Assembly: GCA_950295325.1 (NCBI GenBank)
Contig: OX485805.1
Span: 22,309,501 to 22,373,500, forward strand
DNA: 64,000 nt
Source of the DNA: Polytrichum commune
Taxonomy: Eukaryota; Streptophyta; Polytrichopsida; Polytrichales; Polytrichaceae
Direction: 5' to 3'
Shown here: positions 22,556-33,158 of the stretch, piece after piece
Numbering within the stretch: the first letter of the stretch is position 1
Layout of the letters: every line of letters begins with the position of its first letter
Program-made: the position numbers and the translations under genes
Notes under the pieces: model-generated
Told to the model about the DNA's origin: nothing
Database searches by the model: none
What the model saw: the letters and a program-made list of their open reading frames with translations, nothing else

Positions 22556-25010
22556 TTAACTCATGGTAAATCTGCAAACCCCTAAACTCTTCCACATTGC
22601 ATCAATGTCTGTCTTGCACTTAATATGTGACCACAGTACTGCAAAGTACTGATGAAAAGCTATACAATATGATCCTGGCAGCTACGGGCAATGTGATCAT
22701 GAGAATTTAGAGACATTGTGGACAGAAAGTAAGCAAAAGCTATCTCATCTAGTTTTTCATCATGTGATCTAAGTTACAGCATTGGGATGGTTGTGTTGTG
22801 TGCAGCTTATAGCGGAAGATGACATATATCTTCTGCTTTATTGCAAGTTTCTGGACTATGCACAATCGAGTTATCTTCTTCAACTTGCCAGATATATTGA
22901 TTTCTATATGTCATGTCTGGGAAAGGGAGGTCGACTGAGCATAAGCTAGTAGTTTTTGGGAGAACTCATCATGGACGGTATATATTCTTGTTACGAAGAG
23001 GGGAGAGATCCTTACAAACAGTTGAGAGATTTTGTTTGTTGCAGATGTAGTGGCAATTTTGTTTCATCTCAATGTTGAAAGGATCAGTGCAAACTGCACA
23101 GTTATGGAGAAATGTTTTGGCCGATTTGAGACTAAGTAGTATTGGCCATTTTGCAATTTGATGGCTGTGTGCATGTGTCGAGGCTGTCGAGCTTACCACA
23201 GGGCCATTCGTCATTTCAAATTCCTACAAGCTCTGATGTCCTCCTTTATCTCTCGGTTCCAACAGTGTTATGAATTATCACGTGAGATTACAGAGTGGAA
23301 TAGGTCATATACGAGAATGTATTATGCATGCTTGGCAATCAAATAAAATATGAAATTATTTACTTGACCAGTCCAAAAGAAATATAAAAAGAAAGTACTA
23401 CAGCGCAGAAATCTTGAAAGACACATTCAAAGTACCTTTGAATACAGTGACAACACCTTCATCTGACGTTGAATGTTTGCGATGTTCGTGAAGGAACTTA
23501 TAATGTCCAACCATCAAATTTGACTGAAAAGAATGCCAATTGGTCTAAATTTCAATACATCTAAGTGTTCCCCACCTATATATCCCAATATTCAATTTGT
23601 TACCCAATTGCTTGGGAGCAGCTGGAGACACACAGAAAGTATCTCATCACCTATAAACATATTAGTAGTCAAACTACTGCAGGTTATATCTTGGCACCTG
23701 AGCTCATGAAGTCAACAAGCAAGGAGAGGATCATGCAACTATATCATCAAAACTGTTGAGCAATTAAGAGATTTTATATGCAGATGCAAACTGAATATAT
23801 CTTTTCTGTCATGCCAAGCCCAAACCAAACTCACAATGCAACTCGCAGATTAGTTTATTACAGAAACATATATTCCAACGTTAGACGACAATGTGATCTG
23901 CGTGGTTTCAGCTATAGTGGTAGCTTTGTTATGCTCAGTGCATGGTGCCAAGTATACATGTTAATATTTATTAATTGAGAGTGACTCAATAAAATTTGAG
24001 AATACAGGCACAAGAGGTGTGATTTCTATCATGATTTTTATGTAATCTAAGTTTATTTAAGTGGAGGTGATGTATTCTCTGACTTCACATCTTACAATTA
24101 AACAGGACAGATATCGATGCCCAAATTTCATACAGGAGCATGCTTAACCTCAAGCAGCCATCTTGTGAACATGAACAAATCACAAATCATAATGCTTTTA
24201 AAATGTTAGTTAGTACTGTTCTGTAAGCAAGCTAATTCTTCATGTTATTTGAAATATGGAACTGGGACAGTACGGATTTGTAAGATCATGGTGTCCTCAC
24301 CAATTAAAAGCTTCCTGGCCATAGCTAGCCCTAAACGGTCTTCAATGTAGGATCACCTCTGTATTTTTTATCTTCCTAACCTAGCCTTCTCACCAGACTC
24401 CAGAGTAATAATAATAGCAGAAACACATGAGCTGAGCTCTACTTAATTAAGACTTCCCTTATGTAATAAAAAAAGGGAAGAGACAGACTCTGGCAATTAG
24501 CCACGTATTCACATGTTTCTAAAACAGTGGCAGTAGAACTGGCACATTTGACTCATAGTTATCCAGGGCAATTGTATGTTCAAGATAGCAAGTCATATGT
24601 TGACCTTGATTTTAGTCACGAGTGCTTTCTTAGATTAGGGGTTTCCAAACAAGGAGAAGTAAACCCCGATTGAAGGCGGCCAGGTAATCGATATGTGTCC
24701 CGTTTCCTTCAAGCATGAGCCGAGTATCATTGTGACCTGCACCGACTCGAGAAAGGAGGTGATGTAAGAGTCGGTGCCGGTCTACGCACATGTGAAGGAG
24801 CTACAGTTTCCTCTCTGTGAAGCAAAGTCTTTGGATTTGGAATTAGAAATCTGAGGGTCTGGAGCTATGCACAGTTCCCAGGTGGAGATTCATCGCAAAA
24901 GATTCAAGTGCAAGGGTATGGTGTTCAGCCACGTTGAGCAAGCAGCTCGAAGCTGCTTACAGGGCATGTAGACAGATTTCCAAGGTGAGGAGGGAGGACC
25001 TGCTTCCTTT
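22556..25010. other. Intergenic between GRP genes 1 and 2
   Basis: No supportable gene; reading frames here are short and featureless. The last 400 bp is the promoter side of GRP gene 2. Confidence 0.5.
24740..24776. promoter_or_regulatory. Inverted pair of DRE/CRT-like cores upstream of GRP gene 2
   Basis: CACCGACTC (24,740-24,748) and GAGTCGGTG (24,768-24,776) form a perfect 9-bp inverted repeat. Each arm contains the (A/G)CCGAC core bound by plant DREB/CBF factors. It lies about 340-375 bp before the ATG at 25,114. Function is inferred from the motif only. Confidence 0.3.
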
Positions 25011-25016
25011 AAGCTC

Positions 25017-25024
25017 TATATAAA
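25017..25024 (+). promoter_or_regulatory. TATA box of GRP gene 2
   Basis: TATATAAA lies 90 bp before the ATG at 25,114. Confidence 0.6.
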
Positions 25025-25113
25025 TTGTCCTAAGGGTGTGTAAGAAAGCAGCATTGATCATGTGATCCCATTGTTGATGACATTGCTTACGTTTCTATGA
25101 GGAAAACATCATC

Positions 25114-26578
25114 ATGGCTTCGCTGAGGATGAACGAGGGACTTCTCTTGGCGGTTCTTCTTGTCTGCTGTTCTGTCACAACCCCTACTCTGGCCAGGCAT
25201 CTTGTCGACAGGGCACTTACGGAGACAGCTTCAGAGGTAAGTGTAATTAGCAATTAGCAGCTTTGAACGGTTGTTTGCAATTTTTGTGTACCAGCCGCCT
25301 TTTGCAAATTGCAGTCGTTGTGATGGACGAAAGAATTGTGCACAAAATTATGGTACCATGCACCGATGGCCCTGGAGTTCATCACGTCCGTTCAGTATTC
25401 GGACAGAGACAGTTGGTCAAAGTGGTAAATATTGTGATAAAGGTGATGAACTTCAGGGTCTCTGTTACCAGCAGGTAGTTCAGAAGGATAATAAGCATTA
25501 ATTCTACCTTTGGAGTTGCAAGGATATGTCTTGAAATTGCAAGATCTTAAAATGTAAGTATATGCTTGTGATTAACTCCTCCTCGAAAGGATGTGTTTGT
25601 GCCTTAAGATTCAAGGTCTTGGGATGGAAGGATTGCAAAGATATGAAAGGATATATGCTAGTGTCTAATTCCCACTTGAAAGGATGTTTGTCTCTTGATA
25701 AGCTGCAAGGTCTTAATATGCAAGTATATTATGCTTGTCTCTAACTCCTATTTGAAAGGGTATGCTTGTGCCAGCTTAAGATTCAAGGTCTTAAGAGGGA
25801 AGTATTGCTAAGATATGCTTGTGTCTAACTCCTACTTGAATTCTGGAAAAACTGTATGCAGGAGACGGTGACTAGTACAACTGCAAATCACAAGACTCAT
25901 AAGACTGTTCCAAATCAAACCCGGTTCCACAAACTCGACCCAGTGGCACTTCACAACCAAAAACCTGGTGAAGCATCAAAACCAAAGACAGTTGAAGATG
26001 ACATAGTGTACCATACACCTGGCACAGGCGGTTCTTCCAACACAGTTGACAACCAGAAACCTGTAACCGTAGCAGGTGACAAGAAGGAAAATGCAGCTCC
26101 AAAAGTGGCAGCCGCTCATCACAACCAGAAATCTGACGATGAAGCATCAGAGCCAAAGACAACTGCGGAAGATGATATTGTGTACCATGAACTCGGTACA
26201 GATGGCCCAAACAAAGTTCATGAGGACCACAAACCTGCAGCAGCAGGTGACAAGAAACAAACAGTTCCAAAGGAGACAAATGTTCACAATCTGAAACCTG
26301 GTGATCCAGTGAACCCAAAGACGGTTGGCACGGAGGACCCCAAAAACCTGGACCATGAAGAATGGGGAGGTGGTGGATGGAACGGTGACGGTGGAGGATG
26401 GGACGGTGGAGGGTGGAATGGTGGTGGTTGGGATAACGGTGGTGGTTGGGATAACGGTGGAGGTTGGGATAACGGTGGAGGCAGTAGTGGAGGAGGAGGA
26501 GGAGGAGGAGGAGGAGGTGGTGGTAGTGGTGGAGGTGGAGGTGGAGGAGGTGGTGGTGGTGGAGGAGGAGGCAAATAA
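25114..26578 (+). CDS. Secreted glycine-rich protein 2 with charged repeat domain (279 aa)
   Basis: Join 25,114-25,236 and 25,862-26,578. Exon 1 (start context CATCATCATGGCT) gives a signal peptide with core LLLAVLLVCCSV, cleavage near TLA, then RHLVDRALTETASE, ending GAG|GTAAGT, phase 0. Exon 2 begins after TGTATGCAG with ETVTSTTANHK. Residues about 60-185 are a hydrophilic region of 2.5 repeats of ~55 aa (HNQKPG...PKT...DDIVYH...KP...GDKK...PK), rich in His, Lys and Asp. Then come GGGWDNGGG units and a poly-Gly tail, broken only by Ser, ending GGK. The linker is much longer than in the paralogues. The charged region could bind wall polymers or metal ions, but that is a guess. The intron also contains a possible in-frame Cys-rich exon. 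Confidence 0.88.
25295..25474 (+). CDS. Possible Cys-rich cassette exon of GRP gene 2
   Basis: Inside the 625-bp intron, TTTTTGTGTACCAG| precedes 60 open codons that end CAG|GTAGTT. Both borders are phase 0, so inclusion would keep the frame between exon 1 and exon 2. The peptide has five Cys (NCSRCDGRKNC, KYCDKGDE, GLCYQQ), a WPWSSSRPF stretch, and no Met start is needed. The C-x-x-G-x-E-L-x-G-L-C-Y pattern recalls Cys-rich extracellular repeats seen in many eukaryotes, but the match is short. It could equally be a degenerate remnant of another gene caught in the intron. Confidence 0.4.
25516..25845. repeat. Tandem ~80-95-bp repeats in the intron of GRP gene 2
   Basis: About four imperfect units with the order GCTTGTGTCTAACTCCTACT, TGAAAGGATG, AAGATTCAAGGTCTTAAG, AGTATTGCTAAGATA. 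The last unit is cut off just before the splice acceptor. Confidence 0.7.
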
Positions 26579-27609
26579 ACTGATGATACCTTCAGACTGG
26601 TAAGAAATGCTGTATACAACACTTTTCTTCTTTACAATGAACAGATTTGGAGTTAATGCATGAAGAACTATGATAATATGAACAGATTCGGAGTTAACGC
26701 ATGAAAAACTATGATAATAAGATCATTTTGTAAGGAATGAGGTATGTATGAGATTGTATAAGGTATGTATGAGGCATGCTCCAATAACCTTTTGGCAGCT
26801 ATATCTTATCCAAACTTCCAAGTGTTTCTTCTTTCATGCCAGATTCTTGTTGTCGTGGCAAGATTCTAACTTGAAGGTTGGTTGATCTGGTGAGCTTTGG
26901 TGATAGTCAAGTGTGTGGTCGGTGATGGGAATCAATTAAAATCAGATGTGCAAATTTTATTCAAAGCACTTTGGCAGGGTTATGATTAAACTGAGTGTTC
27001 AATGATGTTTTAATACCAATCTTGAATTAATTGATTCTTGTTTCAGGTTATTCAAGAGTACAGATTATCACGGAGCAGCATAAATTGCAGCTTTTGAATG
27101 AGTATATGTGAAGATGTGTGATGATGTAGTCAATTTTGAAGGAGCATTTTCAGTTGAAATTAGGTTATTAACGCTTGTACATAATGAGATGAACTAGTGT
27201 ACGGTTTGTAGTGTAACTACTGCATTTCTGTCTTTGATGTAGACAGGAGTTGTGGGTTTTTTGGGAGAGTGATTCCTTCATATTGTTTGAAATCAACATA
27301 ATTAACAACATTGTTTTATCAGCTTTTACTACAAGTAAAGATATAAATATTTTTTGTACTGTGCTTGGTGGTTCTGTAATCTGCAGCAATTCATGTTGTA
27401 TAGTGTGACATTGATTTTTATGATAAATGTCAAGAGAATTGGTTCTAATAACATTCTTCAAATTATCAGACAAGCTCCCAAATTGTTTAAAATTTTAAAC
27501 TGTATTTATAATTTATTATGACGCCTACTTTGTTAGCAATCGTAGACAAATTCAAATATACATTCAAAATACACATGTCACTTGCAAGATAATAGTTTTG
27601 TTCTCTTCA
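26579..27609. other. Intergenic after GRP gene 2
   Basis: 3' flank of GRP gene 2, AT-rich, no gene. The phrase ATGAAGAACTATGATAATA is repeated at 26,650 and 26,700. Confidence 0.5.
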
Positions 27610-27749
27610 ACGTTACTCAGTTGACGTGTTGTGTTCATGGGCCCCGTAATACATTTAAAAATAAAACCTCTTGTTGATGGAAATTCAATGCTTTAGACTA
27701 AATTTGAAGGCAGGGCACTTGAACACAACTCATTAGCTGAGTAATGTTA
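27610..27749. mobile_element. Small TIR element (~140 bp), copy 1
   Basis: Left end ACGTTACTCAGTTGACGTG and on to TTGTGTTCA; right end reverse complemented TAACATTACTCAGCTAATGA then GTTGTGTTCA. This gives inverted repeats of about 29 bp. Copy 2 is at 37,609-37,742. Confidence 0.65.
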
Positions 27750-28822
27750 TGCACATGCATTGATCTTGCTATCATAATAAACTTTTGCATACTAGCAAGA
27801 AGGATAAATAAAAGGTGAAACTCTATTTACTAGCTAGAAGTTGTAAACCAATTACAGCATGGTACATCAAATTCTTCTCAGTTTTGCAATCTGCTTGGTT
27901 AGAATAATGATTTACTAGCAGAGAACACTTGGAGGTAGAATGTTTTCAATTGCGTCCTTTAAAACCTCATCATGCTTCAAATGTTGGCATATTATACATA
28001 AACCTACTCCCAAATCTCACCACAATGCAATTGCTTGAGAAATGGAATATATATGTATAAGGTAAAAAAAATTCTCCTTTGTTAGATTACACCATTATGA
28101 TATTTAGTGTCATGTGCATTATTTGCGAAGGGCCAAATCTAGATTTGTAGAGGTTTCAAAGTGGCATGTCCATCAATTGTCAATACAATACTCTTTGTCA
28201 ACTTAATTAACTTTTTAAAGTGAAGATTTATTTACATTACGCCACTTAGTGTAGCACATTGGAATATTTGAGATGATAATTTTTCATTTTATTATCCTGC
28301 AAGTAGAATACATTATTTGAACATACAGTTGGCAAGTGTCATGTGTTTATATTTTAGTAGGCAAGAGGAAGATATTCTTGAGTACACTAGTGTGTCATTT
28401 GTGTACACTTTAATCAACTTGTACACCATTGTAGTACATAGTCATACACTTCATAACATTATTGAACATACTCAAGCCAAGATATTGGTAAGTTCACTTA
28501 GATGCCAAGTGTCATGAGGTGACACTAATGATGAAGTTGTTGATCATTAATGTACCCTAGCATACACCTCAAAATATTAAAAATAAATGACACTATTACG
28601 CATGTGACACTAAATACCATAAACGGTGTAGTGAAATGCTCACAAGTTTGTGCAAGAGTGATGTGCCTAAGACATTACTTTTACATTTGTCATGAGTGAG
28701 CCTTGCCTAAATCCAATTTCTTTCTTTCCTTAATTTCAGCATCAGAGAATACTTAGGAGTTTGTAATTAAAGCGTACATAATGAATCGAGATTAAATTAT
28801 AGAATAAAACAAAAGTTTACTC
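27750..28822. other. Intergenic, no gene seen
   Basis: AT-rich, no supportable gene. Confidence 0.5.
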
Positions 28823-28830
28823 GTTGAATT

Positions 28831-29048
28831 TAGTGATCGTAGAGAACCGGCAGTTAGTTACAAACGAGAGTTTGAGAAAAAACCGGTTGAAGTTCAAGAC
28901 TGCAGGAAAATTACTGATCATTTTAGAGGAATTTATTGAATATACCCCAATTTAATAAAGGAAAACCGGAGATGTCAACATGTAACCGGTTGGACTTGCA
29001 AACACTAAGATCTCAACCGGTTATGCCCAAAAATCTCCCTGATCACTG
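28831..29048 (+). mobile_element. hAT-like MITE, AACCGGTT family, best-preserved copy
   Basis: 218 bp with perfect 8-bp target copies GTTGAATT (28,823-28,830 and 29,049-29,056). Ends TAGTGATCGTAGAGA and, reverse complemented, CAGTGATCAGGGAGA differ at three of 15 bases. AACCGGTT occurs three times inside. Ends near CAGTG with 8-bp target copies are typical of hAT elements. Confidence 0.88.
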
Positions 29049-29471
29049 GTTGAATTAACAAACAAGATCAAAACGACAGCAAAAAATGTGCAAGTTGCCG
29101 GCTGGCCTGCCGGTCCTCCTACCATGCATCAACCCAAACTTCTTATTGTTGTGTGTACCTGTGAGGAATCCTGACACACCAATGTCATCATTTGCCAATG
29201 CATAAGATTCATTAGGTCAGGTCACCTTTGGCTACTAGCAATCTTACAACTTTTCCAACACCTACCCACTCAACTTTAAATGGCTATCATCGACAACTGG
29301 TTTCCAAAGTCCACACATATAATAATGACTTGGTTCTTCTACTAGCTCACATGGCCACACCCCACACACACCAGCCTGTTTCAGAAATGGACATACTGGT
29401 CAACACATGTTATAAGTACCACGGCCTTCATCACTCGACTGTCACACGGGGCCATTCCATCAACTTCAAGC

Positions 29472-29703
29472 CAGTGATTGGGGAGATTTTTGGGCATGAT
29501 AGTCGGTTGAGATCCTAGTGTTTGCAGGTCCAACCAGTTACATGTTGACATCCTTCGGGTTTTCTATATTAATTTGAGGTATATTCCATAGATTCCTCTA
29601 AAGTGCTCCGTAATTCTCCTGAAGTCTTGAACTTCAACCGGTTATTGCTCAGACTCAACCAATTCTCAGACTGTAACTATCTGCCAGCTCTCCTCGATCA
29701 TAG
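29472..29703 (-). mobile_element. hAT-like MITE, AACCGGTT family
   Basis: 232 bp in - orientation. Target copies CTTCAAGC (29,464-29,471) and CTTGAAGC (29,704-29,711) differ at one base. It lies 424 bp after an oppositely oriented copy. Confidence 0.82.
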
Positions 29704-29711
29704 CTTGAAGC

Positions 29712-31267
29712 AGCATTCTCCTTCCTGACATTTGCTTGTTGACATGCTGATGAATCAATGTCGATGGCTGGCCCCAGGCTCCATGCCATAACAGTACTTG
29801 CAACATGAACTGCACTCAGAATACAGTACCTAAAGTTATAACCGATAAGCAATGAAGTCTAGGATGGACTATTGTTTACATATTAACCATTTGGGATATA
29901 TATGAGGTGGCCTTTTAGGATTGGGGGAGAGGGCGTCTTCCAAAGAGTATAAGGCTCTCCTTCCCATGCTTGTAAGTTAGGTTGTTGATCTTCATAATCA
30001 AAGGCTTCAGAGAAGAGGATGTCAAAATGGTTATGTCTAGTAACTTCTCTCAATCATTCCGGACTTTAAAAATTATCTAGTCCATCACTCCATAACAATG
30101 CAAGTGAAGTTTTGAGTTCATGTTGAAACAATCCTAATTAGTTTCATATCATAATTAGGTTCTATGTTTGTCATGCTTGTGAACTTTGAAATGTGGGGAA
30201 TGTTGTGAGTCTATGAAATCTAGTTTATTCTTGGAAATTTATTTTAATGGAAATAATTTTGTGGTGCAATCAAGGATTAATTCAAGGTTGTATGTTCATA
30301 TCAACAAAGTAGAAGATTCATTACATCATGGCTTGAGCAATTTCATTGATTTGTAAATTGTCCACCAAGGTCAAGGATTGTACGATATTTCCAAAAGGAG
30401 GTGACGAGTTAATCTTTTGTCCATAGTTTTAAAGAATCCATAAAGTAATGAAGTGATTGTCTAGCAAAATTTTGTGGGGCTATGCAATGAATTATTACTT
30501 TTATATTCTCTTTGCAAGCAAATGATGATTTTGTAATCTAGAGTTTGGTTCAAGATTGCCTTTACACACCTACCTCCCAACCCACTACTACTTTCTCTAC
30601 CTTCCAATTGGCCAAGAACTTGCACGTTCTAATTTCCAATGAGTGCTTCCTAGAAACTTAAGTGCATTGTGCAATATTGTTTTTCACCTTAAATACCAAT
30701 GATATTAGATTATCAGTTTACGATTTCAAAATTTGACGGGTAATTGTTCATTATAAAACGATTAATACTACCCAATTGACCTTTTCAAAGATGCATGTAA
30801 GGAAAATGTGCCTAATTCAGTTACTTACCTTGATTGTACACCTAGATGATTGAGTGATACGTGAATAGGTGTGTCGCCAAGAACAAATATTAAAAAGCAT
30901 ACGCTTAACCAAAATTGGACTATGTGCTCAAACTATAATCATTCTAGAATTAATAATCAACATAATTAGGAGGACCTATACGACCACTTAATGAGCATAC
31001 GAATCTTCACTTTGACAATGAATAAAATATGGTCATATGACCTCCAGAAATCAATAAGAAAGGGGCCACGACCTTGATATGAATTTTCTAACCATCTTCT
31101 ACTAAGCGTGTGTTTCATATGCTAGGAGAAATGGGCCAGTCACAAAAAAGCAACCATTCAAGACCCAATTACCTTTGAGGTTGATCATGGCTGGTTAGGG
31201 TTCTATCAAATCCTCGAGCCAGTTTATGCTGTCTTTATCTGGAGTTTGTGTTGGTACTCTGCTGTTG
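29712..31267. other. Intergenic, no gene seen
   Basis: AT-rich. Part of 30,900-31,090 resembles 61,985-62,065 (CTTCACTTTGA, AATAAAATAT, CACGACCTTGAT / TACGGCCTCGAT), a dispersed repeat. Confidence 0.5.
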
Positions 31268-31275
31268 ATGTCTAC

Positions 31276-31512
31276 CAGTGCCTGGGAAGTTTTTGGGCAT
31301 AGTTGGTCAAGATCCTAGCTAGTGATTCTAAATCCAACTGGTTACAGGTTGACATCTTCCGGTTTTGCTGCTTTCATTCATTTGAGGTATATTTCTTCTA
31401 TAGATTCCTCTAAAATGATGGGTAATTCTCCTGAAGTCTCGAACTTCAACCGGTTATTTCTCACACTCAACCGGTTTATCTGTAACTAACAGCCAGTTCT
31501 TCCCGAGCAGTG
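31276..31512 (-). mobile_element. hAT-like MITE, AACCGGTT family
   Basis: 237 bp in - orientation. Ends CAGTGCCTGGGAAG and, reverse complemented, CACTGCTCGGGAAG. Target copies ATGTCTAC (31,268-31,275) and ATGTCTAT (31,513-31,520) differ at one base. Confidence 0.85.
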
Positions 31513-31692
31513 ATGTCTATAATGAATTATGATGAAACTTTCATGAAATGCTCTGTAGATGTACATGCATGTATATATATTAACATCAAGTCTTCAACGA
31601 CCGTTGGAAGAAATCACCTCCATGAACCTACAAATGTAGGAACCACAATTGCAACTTGAATCCAGTTACTTCGACAATGAATTAGTACACAG

Positions 31693-32214
31693 TAAGGTAC
31701 GCGTGTGTTATTTGGTTACTTTTCTGAATCAGGTACCTATATTTAGTTGGTGAGGGATTGGTGAGGATCATCAAACAAACACCATAAAGACACATTTAAA
31801 AAATGACTTCCACGGACAATGTCTTCAAAGTTGAGTAACAATTTCACACTTCCCACTCAATAATAAATTAATTTGATTATTCATTTAAGGAATCAACAAA
31901 CATGCACATTCAATAACCATCTTTACAAACAAACGCCAAGAGAATAAAGAGTAAGCTTATTCTTCTCCTAGCCCTTGATAGAATCGAGAAACCAATTTTG
32001 GGCAAGGAGTTTTAGAAAGTTTATGATAACTATCGTCATATTCTATGCCAGATCCAGTTGTAATCAAAGCAAGGGAGTTATGGTTTTCAATCCAGTTTTT
32101 GTTGATGCTTCATCATAGATTTGCTAACGCAATATAGGTAAATTTGTTGTGTAAATCTAATCAAGAAAAGTTGGAGGACATGAAAAGTGAACCAAATAAC
32201 ACCCACATATCTTA
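31693..32214. mobile_element. TIR repeat family GTGTTATTTGGTT, copy 1
   Basis: Left end TAAGGTACGCGTGTGTTATT then TGGTTACTTTTC; right end reverse complemented CTTAAGATATGTGGGTGTTA then TTTGGTTCACTTTTC. About 30 bp of imperfect inverted repeat. Inner phrases (ATCAACAAACATGCACATTC; GATGCTTCATCATAGATTTG) recur in copies 2 and 3. No clear target copy. Confidence 0.6.
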
Positions 32215-32232
32215 AGAATGTGTGATCACCGG

Positions 32233-32603
32233 TAAGGTATGTGGAACTTATTCGATAACTTACTTTTCTTGATTGGACAATATGTTTTAGTGAGGATCAA
32301 AGAGCAAACACCACAACAATACATATTTAATAGAGATCAGACTACGTCTACAAATTTGATCAACTACTCCACATTCAATAGCAAACACAATTGAGAGGAC
32401 CTATGTATTCAGTTAAGAAATCCAATCATCAACAACATGCACATCCAATAACCATAACTAAATCAAGGGAGGTCCGACCTTTTACCTGATTTGTGCTGAT
32501 ACTTCGTTGTAGACTGCCTAATGCGACAACACGCCAAGTTCTGTTACGTGAACCTGATAAGCAGAAGTTGAAGAATATGGAAAATGACCCGAAGAACACC
32601 CGC
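32233..32603. mobile_element. TIR repeat family GTGTTATTTGGTT, copy 2
   Basis: Starts TAAGGTATGTGGAACTTATT and ends GACCCGAAGAACACCCGC. It lies directly after copy 1 and shares phrases such as GAGAGGACCTATGTATTCA and AACAACATGCACATCCAATA. Its right end is close to the promoter of GRP gene 3. Confidence 0.55.
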
Positions 32604-32840
32604 AATTATTCCTTCAGCACCTGTGATGACAGGCAGGCTAACGACAGGAACTACTGTATAAGTTGTTTTGAGGATTTAAAATTGCACACAGCACCAGCAA
32701 CAGCAACGGCAACGGCAACAGCAACAGCAGCCTGAGGTGAGAGAATGAATCAGTATTAGAAAGTGGGGCACCAGTGCATTATGATTATGCGGTATGATGT
32801 GTGAGTGATGGGGGTCGGTGGCAGGGGGCAACGCAAGTCG

Positions 32841-32898
32841 CATATATAATTATGAGGATCACCATGTGCGACAAGGAGCTGGTGGAGGTTCATAAAAG
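32841..32898 (+). promoter_or_regulatory. TATA-like sequences before GRP gene 3
   Basis: CATATATAAT at 32,841 and CATAAAAG at 32,891 are both possible TATA boxes, but they lie 260-310 bp before the ATG. GRP gene 3 would thus have a longer 5' leader than its paralogues. Confidence 0.3.
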
Positions 32899-33158
32899 CA
32901 CTACATAGTTTTGTCAGGATGGATATCTCTCTCTCCGAACGCTGACATTCGAGTCCGCTCCAGTCTCCGCAGTAGTGCTCAGAGTACAGAGTTTCCGCGT
33001 GTACTTACACCCAAGGTTGAAGAATCTGAGCCCTCCAAGGTCTCTAACCCCACCTGTTGTTGCAATCCGACCGTTCCGCAGCTCCAGCTTCAGCTGTATA
33101 TCAACTGCTGTTGGTGCTCCGGAAACTCATCAGTCTGCAGACGATCGTTCCATCCACA

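Noticed and set aside
22240-22595. Long Pro-, His/Leu- and Glu/Val-rich open frames overlapping GRP exon 2 on both strands (likewise at 26,284-26,622, 33,908-34,225, 40,415-40,832, 14,317-14,957 and 15,219-15,556).
   Set aside because: They are shadows of GGN codon runs read in other frames or antisense. Only the Gly frame links in phase to a signal-peptide exon and ends at a consistent position.
24740-24776. Sequence resembling the GAGTCGGTGC hairpin of CRISPR guide scaffolds.
   Set aside because: A nine-base coincidence in plant DNA. There is no CRISPR array or cas gene in the window.
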